A stretch of DNA of 64,000 nucleotides from Allomuricauda sp. NBRC 101325 (GTDB taxonomy: Bacteria; Bacteroidota; Bacteroidia; Flavobacteriales; Flavobacteriaceae), in contig NZ_BSQF01000005.1 of the NCBI RefSeq assembly GCF_030268205.1, positions 1 through 64,000 on the forward strand. The letters run 5' to 3'. The notes beneath the pieces are model-generated. The model was not told where the DNA came from. It ran no database searches and worked only from the letters and a program-made list of their open reading frames with translations. Shown in pieces: positions 1 to 7,476 of this stretch; within the stretch, counting starts at the first letter, position 1, and every line of letters starts with the position of its first letter. The translations under genes were made by a program, and so were the position numbers.

Positions 1-2
1 TG

Positions 3-273
3 GGATATTTATCCCCCAAACAATATCTGGAGCTTAATTCCTTGAGCGGTACCGCTCAAGGAATTAAAAACGATAACTTTGATGAAGTTTTAGAAAAATG
101 AGCAGTTCTATCTAGGGGGAGCTTACAGAAGGTATAATCACTCAGGCTCCTCGGAAGTACCCTGGGAAGATTTCAAAATCATGATTTTGGAAAGTATTCG
201 AAGAAATCATTTGAACAATGCGGAACTTGGGGAAATTATGGATGAAATATCAACTAGATTAAAAACCTTGTGA
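3..273 (+). pseudogene. 3' part of an unrecognised gene, apparently frameshifted
   Basis: The gene enters from the left edge. One frame is open from base 3 to a TGA at 99-101. A second frame is open from base 94 to a TGA at 271-273 and has no start codon before 181. The two frames meet at an A-run (94-98); a one-base shift there would give one continuous polypeptide of about 90 residues rich in charged and aromatic residues (for example YLGGAYRRYNHSG). I infer a single gene with a frameshift or a sequencing indel, but two separate small products cannot be excluded. No family is recognised. It ends 27 nt before the ATG of the GIY-YIG gene on the same strand, so the two may share a transcript. 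A 34-bp perfect palindrome lies inside the first frame. Confidence 0.4.
34..67. repeat. 34-bp perfect palindrome
   Basis: Each half reads TTAATTCCTTGAGCGGT and the second half is its exact reverse complement with no loop, centred on a GGTACC hexamer at 48-53. It lies in an open reading frame, so it is not a simple intergenic terminator, and no T-run follows it. As a dyad of this length it could be a protein-binding site, an insertion footprint or a cruciform. Its role is unknown. Confidence 0.9.
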
Positions 274-300
274 AAGTACGGACAATTGTTCCAACAAAAA

Positions 301-900
301 ATGAATTCGATCAAACCGCTCATGGAATTTGACAAAAACGAGATTCTTCAAAATACCGCGAAATATATCAATACACTTTCAAAAGGGCTTAACACCGTAG
401 ATCTCATTCCGTTTCATACAATTGAATTTGCATCTGTCGAATTCCGAAATATTGAATCTCTCAAACCAATTCTTAAAGAGAAGGTCAAAAAATATAACCC
501 CTTAATTTATACCATTGAATTAATCGACATTACAGTACTACCACAGATACTTAAAAATTTCGAAGAATTCAGTGCTAAAAACAAGGAAAGGACAAAAAAC
601 GTGGACCGCGTAAATGTATCAAGGTATAATAAAACCCATTCTAAATACCTTTATGTTGGCATTTGTACTTCTTCGGACTTTTACACTAGAATCGAAAACC
701 ACTTAGGGACCAGAAAAAATAGAGTTTACAGCATGCACCTTTCCAAATGGGATAGGGATTTGGATTACAATATCAAGCTAATGACATACAAGATTTCATC
801 TTTTAATAAAAAAAAGGTTGATAGAATATTGGTCGAGTTAATTGAGCAACAAATTTGGGATAAACTACAACCGGTTTTTGGTAAAAGAAGTGGGCTTTAA
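301..900 (+). CDS. GIY-YIG-like nuclease
   Basis: About 199 residues if it starts at the ATG at 301; an in-frame TTG at 286 would add five. The C-terminal half carries a GIY-YIG-like core: a degenerate first motif followed by YLYVG (residues 116-120), the conserved Arg in FYTRIENHLG (R130), a YSMHLSKW strand (143-150), and a helix with Glu (LVELIEQQIW, near E179) followed by PVFGK. The N-terminal 100 residues are charged and unassigned. GIY-YIG enzymes are metal-dependent endonucleases. The gene precedes a DndA/SspA-like cysteine desulfurase and faces an ssp operon, so I infer a DNA-cleaving partner in the defence locus, possibly sensing modification. The first motif is weak, so activity is not assured. 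Confidence 0.65.
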   Translation: MNSIKPLMEFDKNEILQNTAKYINTLSKGLNTVDLIPFHTIEFASVEFRNIESLKPILKEKVKKYNPLIYTIELIDITVLPQILKNFEEFSAKNKERTKNVDRVNVSRYNKTHSKYLYVGICTSSDFYTRIENHLGTRKNRVYSMHLSKWDRDLDYNIKLMTYKISSFNKKKVDRILVELIEQQIWDKLQPVFGKRSGL

Positions 901-1091
901 AGTCTGCAAAACTTTTTTAAATACTTTAGAGAAATTTTCTGTCACTCTGTTTTCACAAAACAAGTATACTGTGCTTAAAATAACTTCATCGTATATGCAA
1001 ATAAAATGGACATTACCAATTAATTATACCTAATCCAAATTTAGGAAAGACCACTAGGTTTAGTATTTTTAATCTTCCAAAAATCGAGTTA

Positions 1092-2240
1092 ATGATAAAT
1101 TTGAATAAGCTTCAATTCGGAAATTATTTGGATTGTGCAGCAACTACAAGAATGGACCCTCGGGTTCTGGAAGCAATGAAACCTTTCTTTTGCGACTATT
1201 TTGGCAATGCATCCAGTAATCATGCTTTTGGTCAAAAAGCAAATCAGCAAATTCAATACGCAAGGGAACAAGTAGCGGCCTTAATTAATGCAAGTTCCGA
1301 TGAAATAATCTTCACCTCTGGCTCAACAGAAGCCATTAATTTAGGTATCAAAGGTTTTGTTGAGAGTAATTCCCAAAACGGGAATCATATTATTACAGTA
1401 AGCACGGAACATAAAGCTGTCTTGGCTTCCTGTGAATATTTAGAAACCAAGGGCTATGAGGTAACTTATCTAGATGTCGATAAGAATGGTCAAATCGACA
1501 TAAAATCGTTTGAAAATGCAATCAAGGATAATACAATTTTAGTAGTTGTTATGTATGTCAACAACGAGATTGGAGTTATACAGCCAATAAATGAAATAGG
1601 AAGAATAACGCACGAACGTGAGATAGCATTTTTATGTGATGCAACCCAAGCAATCGGAAAGGTCGAAATCAATGTAGAAGATGACCGTATCGATATGTTG
1701 TCTTTCAGTGGACACAAGTTTAACGGTCCTAAGGGAATAGGTGTATTATACAAAAAGAAAGGAGTTGAATTGACACCTCAAATCCATGGGGGCACTCAAG
1801 AAAATGGGATGAGGGCCGGAACCTATAACACTCCACTAATTGTTGGACTTGGGAAAGCTTGTGAAATAATTCTGCATGAATATAATACAGTACACAAGCA
1901 TATTACTGAACTTACCAATTATTTCGAAGCATCCATAGCAGGAATCGGAAAATTGATAGTACCTAATACTAAAAACCATTTTCCAGGTATTATGACCGTA
2001 GAAGTTCCAGGACTACCCTCAGATATATTTGTTGCAAACAACGGAATGGTTACAGTCGCGAACGGTTCGGCTTGTCAAGATGAAATAATTACTGAATCAC
2101 ATGTCATAAGGTCCCTTGACAAGGATAAAAAGTGGACCAATAATACAATCAGGATATCCTTCGACAGATTTACCACTAAAGAGGAAATAGATCATTTGGT
2201 TTCGGCTATTTCCTCATTTCTTCATTTGGATAAAGTTTGA
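1092..2240 (+). CDS. sspA: Cysteine desulfurase, DndA/SspA-like
   Basis: 382 residues of fold-type I PLP enzyme in the IscS/NifS/DndA group, which removes sulfur from cysteine as a protein persulfide. Visible landmarks: YLDCAATT at the N-terminus, TSGSTEAIN (75-83), the cofactor-stacking His in STEHKAV (H107), NNEIG (157-161), the PLP lysine in SGHKF (K209), RAGTYNT (241-247) and the sulfur-accepting cysteine in NGSACQDE (C328). The ATG at 1092 gives the normal N-terminus. It converges on the sspBCD operon, whose SspD-like protein would need such a sulfur donor, so I assign the SspA role from context. From sequence alone it could be a general IscS-type enzyme. Confidence 0.8.
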   Translation: MINLNKLQFGNYLDCAATTRMDPRVLEAMKPFFCDYFGNASSNHAFGQKANQQIQYAREQVAALINASSDEIIFTSGSTEAINLGIKGFVESNSQNGNHIITVSTEHKAVLASCEYLETKGYEVTYLDVDKNGQIDIKSFENAIKDNTILVVVMYVNNEIGVIQPINEIGRITHEREIAFLCDATQAIGKVEINVEDDRIDMLSFSGHKFNGPKGIGVLYKKKGVELTPQIHGGTQENGMRAGTYNTPLIVGLGKACEIILHEYNTVHKHITELTNYFEASIAGIGKLIVPNTKNHFPGIMTVEVPGLPSDIFVANNGMVTVANGSACQDEIITESHVIRSLDKDKKWTNNTIRISFDRFTTKEEIDHLVSAISSFLHLDKV

Positions 2241-2308
2241 TGATAAAAGCACCGTCAAAATACTCATTGGAAATACATATTCTAAGTTTTTTTCATAAAA
2301 CTAACGAG

Positions 2309-3058
2309 CTATGTAAAGAAAGGAAAAACCTGTTTATTGTTAAATTCCTCATCAATCTTAACTCCTTCAGGCGGATTATGCCATTCACAATTTATGGAGG
2401 CAAAATAAGGTCTCCACAATCGTTTTTGAGATCGTTTGATTATCTCTTTATAATTTGAATCTTCAATTAATTTTCGTTTGTCTTCTAGACGAAAATAATT
2501 CTGGACAATAAAATCAATTCCTAAAACCACATCCATTGGAGGATGAGAGATTCTTGGCGCCGGTAACACAACAAGGCCCTCATAGGTAGCCATTTTACCT
2601 TCCATTAAATTTCCCCCAAAAGCAATGTGGTATTCAGGATGTATAAACTGTGGTATCCCATCATTGCCACTTGAAATATGTTTATCTAAATGCCATGAAG
2701 CATATAATTCTTTTAGATCTTCATCGTAAGCACTTATCTCAATATCGAAAACATCCAAAGAATTAAGTGGATTATAATATGTGCTATCATCAGTATACTT
2801 TCCATTTATATTTATACTGAAAATCAACGTGAAGAAATTTATATTATTAGGGATAGCACCACCCATCTTTTCTTCAATGGTTTTGAACTTTAAATTAACA
2901 CATTCATATGCCCAGTTCTCATCCCTAGATAATCTTACTCGATTTGAAGCATCATAAAGTGACCTTACATCATCTACCAAACCATTATCCTCCAAGAGAC
3001 GAGCCAAGGTCAACAAATCAGCAGCCAATAGTTCATTAGTGTCTGGTTGGTCTAACAT
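2309..3058 (-). CDS. Unrecognised 249-aa protein, last gene of the ssp operon
   Basis: Soluble protein with no signal peptide or membrane segment and no family I can name. The N-terminus is helical and acidic (LLAADLLTLARLLEDNG). The centre has several His and aromatic residues (EYHIAFGG), then PAPRISHPPMDVVLGIDF, a conserved-looking block, and a basic C-terminal stretch (KRSQKRLWRPYF) that could contact nucleic acid. Its start overlaps the end of the receiver-domain gene by 23 nt, so the two are probably translationally coupled. It is the third gene after sspD and would fill the third slot of an sspFGH-like module. Its function is unknown. Confidence 0.75.
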   Translation of the reverse strand: MLDQPDTNELLAADLLTLARLLEDNGLVDDVRSLYDASNRVRLSRDENWAYECVNLKFKTIEEKMGGAIPNNINFFTLIFSININGKYTDDSTYYNPLNSLDVFDIEISAYDEDLKELYASWHLDKHISSGNDGIPQFIHPEYHIAFGGNLMEGKMATYEGLVVLPAPRISHPPMDVVLGIDFIVQNYFRLEDKRKLIEDSNYKEIIKRSQKRLWRPYFASINCEWHNPPEGVKIDEEFNNKQVFPFFT

Positions 3059-4160
3059 TTGGAAATTTCTTTTTCAAAAATTCTAATTTACTTTCTTCGG
3101 AAGGAGCCACCTTTGTCCAAGCTGGGAGGTTAGTCGGAACAAGGGCCTCATCAAAGCTGATATATCTCTTGTCTTGCCAGGGAAATAAATTGTCTTGACC
3201 TGAAACCAAAATGCCATCAATGGTATCGATTGCTTTTCCACTTCCTTTACAAATGGTCCAAAATTGTTCACTCTTGGATTTTTCCAATTTTTCCAACGGG
3301 ACAAGTTTAAAACCTGTTACTTGTGTCAATATTTCTACTCTTTCTGAGGCTTTGAGAGCTCTTAGAGACAATTTCACTTCTAATCCATACCACCAATCCT
3401 CTACAGAGCTCATCCACCAACGCTCCCAGCCCTCATAGAACACTCCCTTATATTTTGCCTTTTCACTAATAACCTCCAAAAGCAAGTTCCAATCACCTGA
3501 TTTCCCTTTATCGACTCCCAGTCTTGCGGCAAGAAGAGATTCAGAAATGAGTACGCCTTCTTTCTTCAAAATATTGCGTATGATGAATTTGGAAAAGGTA
3601 TGGGTTGAATCATCGGATAATGCACGTTCAACTTCACCAACAAATCTAAGATCTTCCTTTTCCATAGAATGATCAAGGATAATGGAAACTTCAGGCTTTA
3701 CCTTGTTAATTCTTTCGTAGCCATGGGCAAGAGCTATGAGTTTATTTCGGAAGGGAATATATCTCTGTGGAGTAAGATTTTCCTTTTCAACTATTAGATC
3801 AAAAAGGTTTTCATTGGTCTTATCAAAGAAACTTTCAATATTTTTTGTTGCCGACAATAGGACAATAGGAATGTCCCTAATTTGTCCAGATTTGGAAAGG
3901 TTTCGAATTTCTTGGGCCAAAGTAGAACCTTTATAATAAGAAAACCTATTACTTTCAGGACTTTTGACCTCTTCTAGGTTAAGATCTATTATAAGCCCGT
4001 CATACTCCTTAAAACCATCAGAAACAATTCGTTCACGTTCCTTTTCCCATTCTCCCAACGGGTTCTTGAAATTTATTTCGATTTCATCCTTTAAGGACAA
4101 TCCTGTGATGATACCATCTGCATCTTGGTTATCATCAATATAGAGATAGTTAATAGCCAT
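3036..4160 (-). CDS. Receiver-domain protein with unrecognised C-terminal half
   Basis: 374 residues. Residues 1-130 look like a response-regulator receiver: acidic pair D9/D10, phosphoacceptor D59 in LIIDLNL, the switch residue in LLSAT (S103), and a lysine near K126. The remaining 240 residues are not a recognised DNA-binding output domain; they include a Trp-rich stretch (WERWWMSSVEDWWYG). It overlaps the preceding GHKL/histidine-kinase gene by 11 nt and the following gene by 23 nt, so all three are probably made in fixed proportion. I infer phosphotransfer from the neighbouring kinase to D59, switching the C-terminal region or the 249-aa partner. No HTH is visible, so it is more likely an effector than a transcription factor. 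Confidence 0.75.
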   Translation of the reverse strand: MAINYLYIDDNQDADGIITGLSLKDEIEINFKNPLGEWEKERERIVSDGFKEYDGLIIDLNLEEVKSPESNRFSYYKGSTLAQEIRNLSKSGQIRDIPIVLLSATKNIESFFDKTNENLFDLIVEKENLTPQRYIPFRNKLIALAHGYERINKVKPEVSIILDHSMEKEDLRFVGEVERALSDDSTHTFSKFIIRNILKKEGVLISESLLAARLGVDKGKSGDWNLLLEVISEKAKYKGVFYEGWERWWMSSVEDWWYGLEVKLSLRALKASERVEILTQVTGFKLVPLEKLEKSKSEQFWTICKGSGKAIDTIDGILVSGQDNLFPWQDKRYISFDEALVPTNLPAWTKVAPSEESKLEFLKKKFPNVRPTRH

Positions 4161-6333
4161 ACTGTTTTAATTCTTCTTTGGTAGCTTTTGGTACATCGAT
4201 TCGAAAACAGGTAGCAAATTCAGATTCCGGATCAATCAATGCAATTTCCCCTTTATAGGCACTTACTATATCCCTAACGATTTTAAGCCCAAGACCAGTC
4301 CCCGTTAAGCGATCTTCAATAGATCCATCAAAACCAACTGGGATCGAGGTTGTAAAGAATGCATTGAAAATCCTATCAACATTTTCTTCCGGTATTCCAT
4401 CACCGTTGTCTGAAAATTCCATATAAATTTTACCTTCCTCTTCCCCTGTTACGATTTTCAACTTTCCTTGGACGCCTTGTCTTTTTATAGCTTTTTTGGC
4501 ATTGGTATATAAATTGTATAAAATAGAGTTCCATTCTGAAATGTGCATGCTAGTGGTATAAAGATCATAGCCATAACTCTCTATTTCCATTACAAAATTT
4601 TGCTTCAATAAATCTTCTTGGATTGTATTATAAAACATTTTTACCACTTCTGAAATCAAAATTGGCTTGACTTCACGACTGGTATTCTCTGAAATAGTGG
4701 CATTGAAATAAGAAGTGTATGAGGTAAAGTTCGCAAAAGCCCTCTCCAAATTTTGCAAAATAGAAAGAGTTTCCTCATTATTTTGACCAAGTTCTGAAAG
4801 TTTACTGATATAACCATTAATCGTTGGAGTGAATTGAATTATTTCATGTGTAAATTCGCCTATGGTCAATCCCAGGGAAGCCAGAATCCTTAACATTGCT
4901 AATTCCTCCAATAGCAATGCATATTTTTTTCTGATGCTTACGACTTTATCCCTGATTTCCTTCCTTACTTGGTCTGTTTTAAGATTGGAGTCCAATTGCT
5001 CCAGTTCTTCCTTGATACTTGTTTCATTATCCAATACAGTGTAACTTGTTGACGAACCTGCCTTTTGGTTACGGAGTAATGTAACTTCTTCCATAATCCT
5101 ATGACGGGCTGTCAAAAGTCCTTTTTTCAGAAAATCGGTTAATTCTATAAACGCATTGGTGTCCAGTAGTCCTTCCCTGCTTGCCGTTTCTTGGAAATAT
5201 TCACCTTCTCTATCAATAATTTCAACAAAACCAAATAGATTGTTGGTCCCAAAAGGTATATTGGTCAAACCAGATTCCGCAGCATACCTGATATCCAAAT
5301 TAAGCCAATCATCTTCTGGCTCTCCATAAGGAAGCACTCTAAATCCATTACGATAGAGGCGAATTCCTCCGGCTGTCTTGGCTTGTTTTAGAATATTGGA
5401 CAGCTCTAGTTTGGTAACCCCTTGATAATAATCCGTACGGTTATAAATAAAATAATAGGCTTTAAAATTTACATTCTTGATAACTTGGTAGTTATTTGTA
5501 TTGTTTGAGTGAAGTACTGGAATAATTTCCCCTTTAAGACCAAGGCTTTCACTCGTCACAGATACAGTGCCTTTACCATTGGAATCCACGGACCCTTCGA
5601 TTTCCGCTAGACGTTTATTAAACAGAAGTTTTTGTGGACTAGCAATGTTGATCGTTTGGCCTCCATCGGTCCGCTTAAATTTAACATTAAAAGATTTATC
5701 TTCTTGATTGGCTATACTGTGATTTCGTCCTTCGAGCGATAGATAATTTGGTTGAAACAACTCCGAAACATATCGATAAATGCGTTCAATTCCTTTGTCA
5801 GACCATGTTTCCCGAAGATTTTCCACAATCAGTTTTGTGCCTTCAGGTTTTATCTTTGAAACTTCTTCAACCTCGTTGTGAATCTTGGTCAAATCCATGT
5901 TAATCTGATAAGCCTCCCAATCAATGGTCAATTTAATAGCCCTCTCTGATTTGAGGTTTTGGGTTATTATCACAAGTTTTCTTCCCAATCGTTGGGTTGC
6001 AAATCGACCAATTCCTTTTCTTCCAGCCCTTGCGCGATGAAATCTCGGAGAAGTGGGTTCATGGATTTTGTCGGTAGAGGATATGGTCATGAATCCTGAT
6101 TTAAGTTGATTAAGGGTCATTCCCAATCCATCATCGTCAATTTCCAAGGAACCTCCTTTTTGATGGGCGTTTATAAAATTCACTTCAACATTTCTGGCAT
6201 CGGCGTCGTATGAATTCTTAACCAGTTCTGAAACAGCAGTTTCTGATTTACCGACAAGTTCTTTCCCTAAACGATCAATCAGCCCGGCGTCAACGGAAAA
6301 AGTTATGTCATCCAATTTTCGTGATTCTTCCAT
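4150..6333 (-). CDS. Double GHKL ATPase: MORC/Hsp90-like domain fused to a histidine-kinase core
   Basis: 727 residues with two Bergerat-fold ATPase domains. The N-terminal one (about 1-200) has SELVKNSYDADA (N40, D43), DDDGLGM (66-72) and the lid GRKGIGRFA (104-112), as in Hsp90/MutL/MORC proteins. A middle region (about 200-420) includes DREGEYFQETASREGL. A coiled stretch (430-480) leads to an H-box-like GEFTHEI (H496), then a C-terminal HATPase_c with N-box N611, G1 DNGDG (642-646) and G2 GTGLGL (678-683). No membrane segment or PAS domain is present, so the kinase is cytoplasmic. It starts 9 nt after sspD and overlaps the receiver gene by 11 nt. I infer that the N-terminal clamp senses DNA or a partner and drives phosphorylation of the receiver protein. 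Confidence 0.8.
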   Translation of the reverse strand: MEESRKLDDITFSVDAGLIDRLGKELVGKSETAVSELVKNSYDADARNVEVNFINAHQKGGSLEIDDDGLGMTLNQLKSGFMTISSTDKIHEPTSPRFHRARAGRKGIGRFATQRLGRKLVIITQNLKSERAIKLTIDWEAYQINMDLTKIHNEVEEVSKIKPEGTKLIVENLRETWSDKGIERIYRYVSELFQPNYLSLEGRNHSIANQEDKSFNVKFKRTDGGQTINIASPQKLLFNKRLAEIEGSVDSNGKGTVSVTSESLGLKGEIIPVLHSNNTNNYQVIKNVNFKAYYFIYNRTDYYQGVTKLELSNILKQAKTAGGIRLYRNGFRVLPYGEPEDDWLNLDIRYAAESGLTNIPFGTNNLFGFVEIIDREGEYFQETASREGLLDTNAFIELTDFLKKGLLTARHRIMEEVTLLRNQKAGSSTSYTVLDNETSIKEELEQLDSNLKTDQVRKEIRDKVVSIRKKYALLLEELAMLRILASLGLTIGEFTHEIIQFTPTINGYISKLSELGQNNEETLSILQNLERAFANFTSYTSYFNATISENTSREVKPILISEVVKMFYNTIQEDLLKQNFVMEIESYGYDLYTTSMHISEWNSILYNLYTNAKKAIKRQGVQGKLKIVTGEEEGKIYMEFSDNGDGIPEENVDRIFNAFFTTSIPVGFDGSIEDRLTGTGLGLKIVRDIVSAYKGEIALIDPESEFATCFRIDVPKATKEELKQYGY

Positions 6334-6342
6334 AGTTATCCT

Positions 6343-7476
6343 TTAAATGAAACAACTTGCACATCCACTTCCCTCGGCATTTAAAATTTCATCTTTCCAA
6401 GTATCCTGGGTCCGTATCCTTTTCTTTAGTCGTTCCATTCTTAAATAATGTTCTTTCTTAATATCAGAGACACGATCAGGCTTCATGAGCTGGGAAAGAG
6501 GTTCCTCCATCCAAGTATAACCATCCTTTTCATACTCCATCGCTTTATTGAACAAATCGGGATGTTGTTCCAACAACCAGACCCACTCTATTTTCTGTTG
6601 ATAGAAACAGAAGTAGCACCCTGACCGACTTCTTGAATAAGTACCCTTTTTGATTTCCCCATCAATTTCCACTTCATATACAATGGGGTTATAATATTTG
6701 GGAACTCCAACACCTGATTCCTCTAAAATGTTAAATATATCATCCAAAACGAGAACTTCGTCATTTTCGATAAGGGGAAAATTCTCTAGGCGGCCAACCG
6801 GATAATTTGTGGTCTTAAGAAAAAGGAAAACCATGTTGTTAAAAGCCTTGACATCCACATTCAGAAGGGCATTCAACTTTCGTTTTTCGCTAAATTGTGG
6901 AGAAAGCGGCTTCTTCACATAATAAAGAGCATCAATCAACTTCCCTCCACTTAATACCTTTTCATAATATTTCTCAACTTCTAAAATTTTATCATTTGCA
7001 AGCACTTTTTTTATCACATCGGAACTCCAAATATTCTTCCTAAATGGAAAAATTGTTTGGATATTTTCCTTTTTAGATATAAATCCTTCCCTATCCTCAT
7101 CTCCTCTAATTGCCACATAGGAAATCGTTGGGATGTTCCCTACTTGGGTCTCGAAAGGTTCCAATTTCATTCTGTGTGTACACCAACGTGAGGTCGGGGA
7201 AGGAAGGTAACCTCCCAGAGTCGCCAAAAAATGATCAAAAGGGTTTTCAATAGGGGAGTTTTTACTATGTTCCGATTCATACATCCTAATATCCTTTCCA
7301 AGAACAGAATTTAATTTGCGAATAAGCTGATAAGTTTCAACGAGCTCCTTACCTGTATCACAAGTGTAATACTCAATGTCAAGATTAGGGTATTTTCTGC
7401 GCATATAAATTGCCAAAGCAGCACTGTCTTTACCCCCAGAAATTCCAATCAAGTGATTAACCATTTGTCTTTTCAT
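6343..7476 (-). CDS. sspD: ATP pyrophosphatase, PAPS-reductase family (SspD/DndC-like)
   Basis: 377 residues. It has the PP-loop SGGKDS (13-18), cysteines typical of DndC/SspD-type proteins (C39 in TCDTGKE, C99 in WCTHRMK, C287 and C290 in GCYFCF) and an extra C-terminal CxxC (372-375). The family activates DNA by adenylation and hydrolyses ATP during sulfur insertion, usually with an Fe-S cluster. It overlaps the end of the large ATPase gene by 20 nt and is followed 9 nt later by the GHKL/kinase gene. With DUF4007 and the ATPase upstream, the B-C-D order matches characterised sspBCD clusters. A stand-alone PAPS reductase is unlikely because sulfate-assimilation neighbours are absent. Confidence 0.85.
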   Translation of the reverse strand: MKRQMVNHLIGISGGKDSAALAIYMRRKYPNLDIEYYTCDTGKELVETYQLIRKLNSVLGKDIRMYESEHSKNSPIENPFDHFLATLGGYLPSPTSRWCTHRMKLEPFETQVGNIPTISYVAIRGDEDREGFISKKENIQTIFPFRKNIWSSDVIKKVLANDKILEVEKYYEKVLSGGKLIDALYYVKKPLSPQFSEKRKLNALLNVDVKAFNNMVFLFLKTTNYPVGRLENFPLIENDEVLVLDDIFNILEESGVGVPKYYNPIVYEVEIDGEIKKGTYSRSRSGCYFCFYQQKIEWVWLLEQHPDLFNKAMEYEKDGYTWMEEPLSQLMKPDRVSDIKKEHYLRMERLKKRIRTQDTWKDEILNAEGSGCASCFI

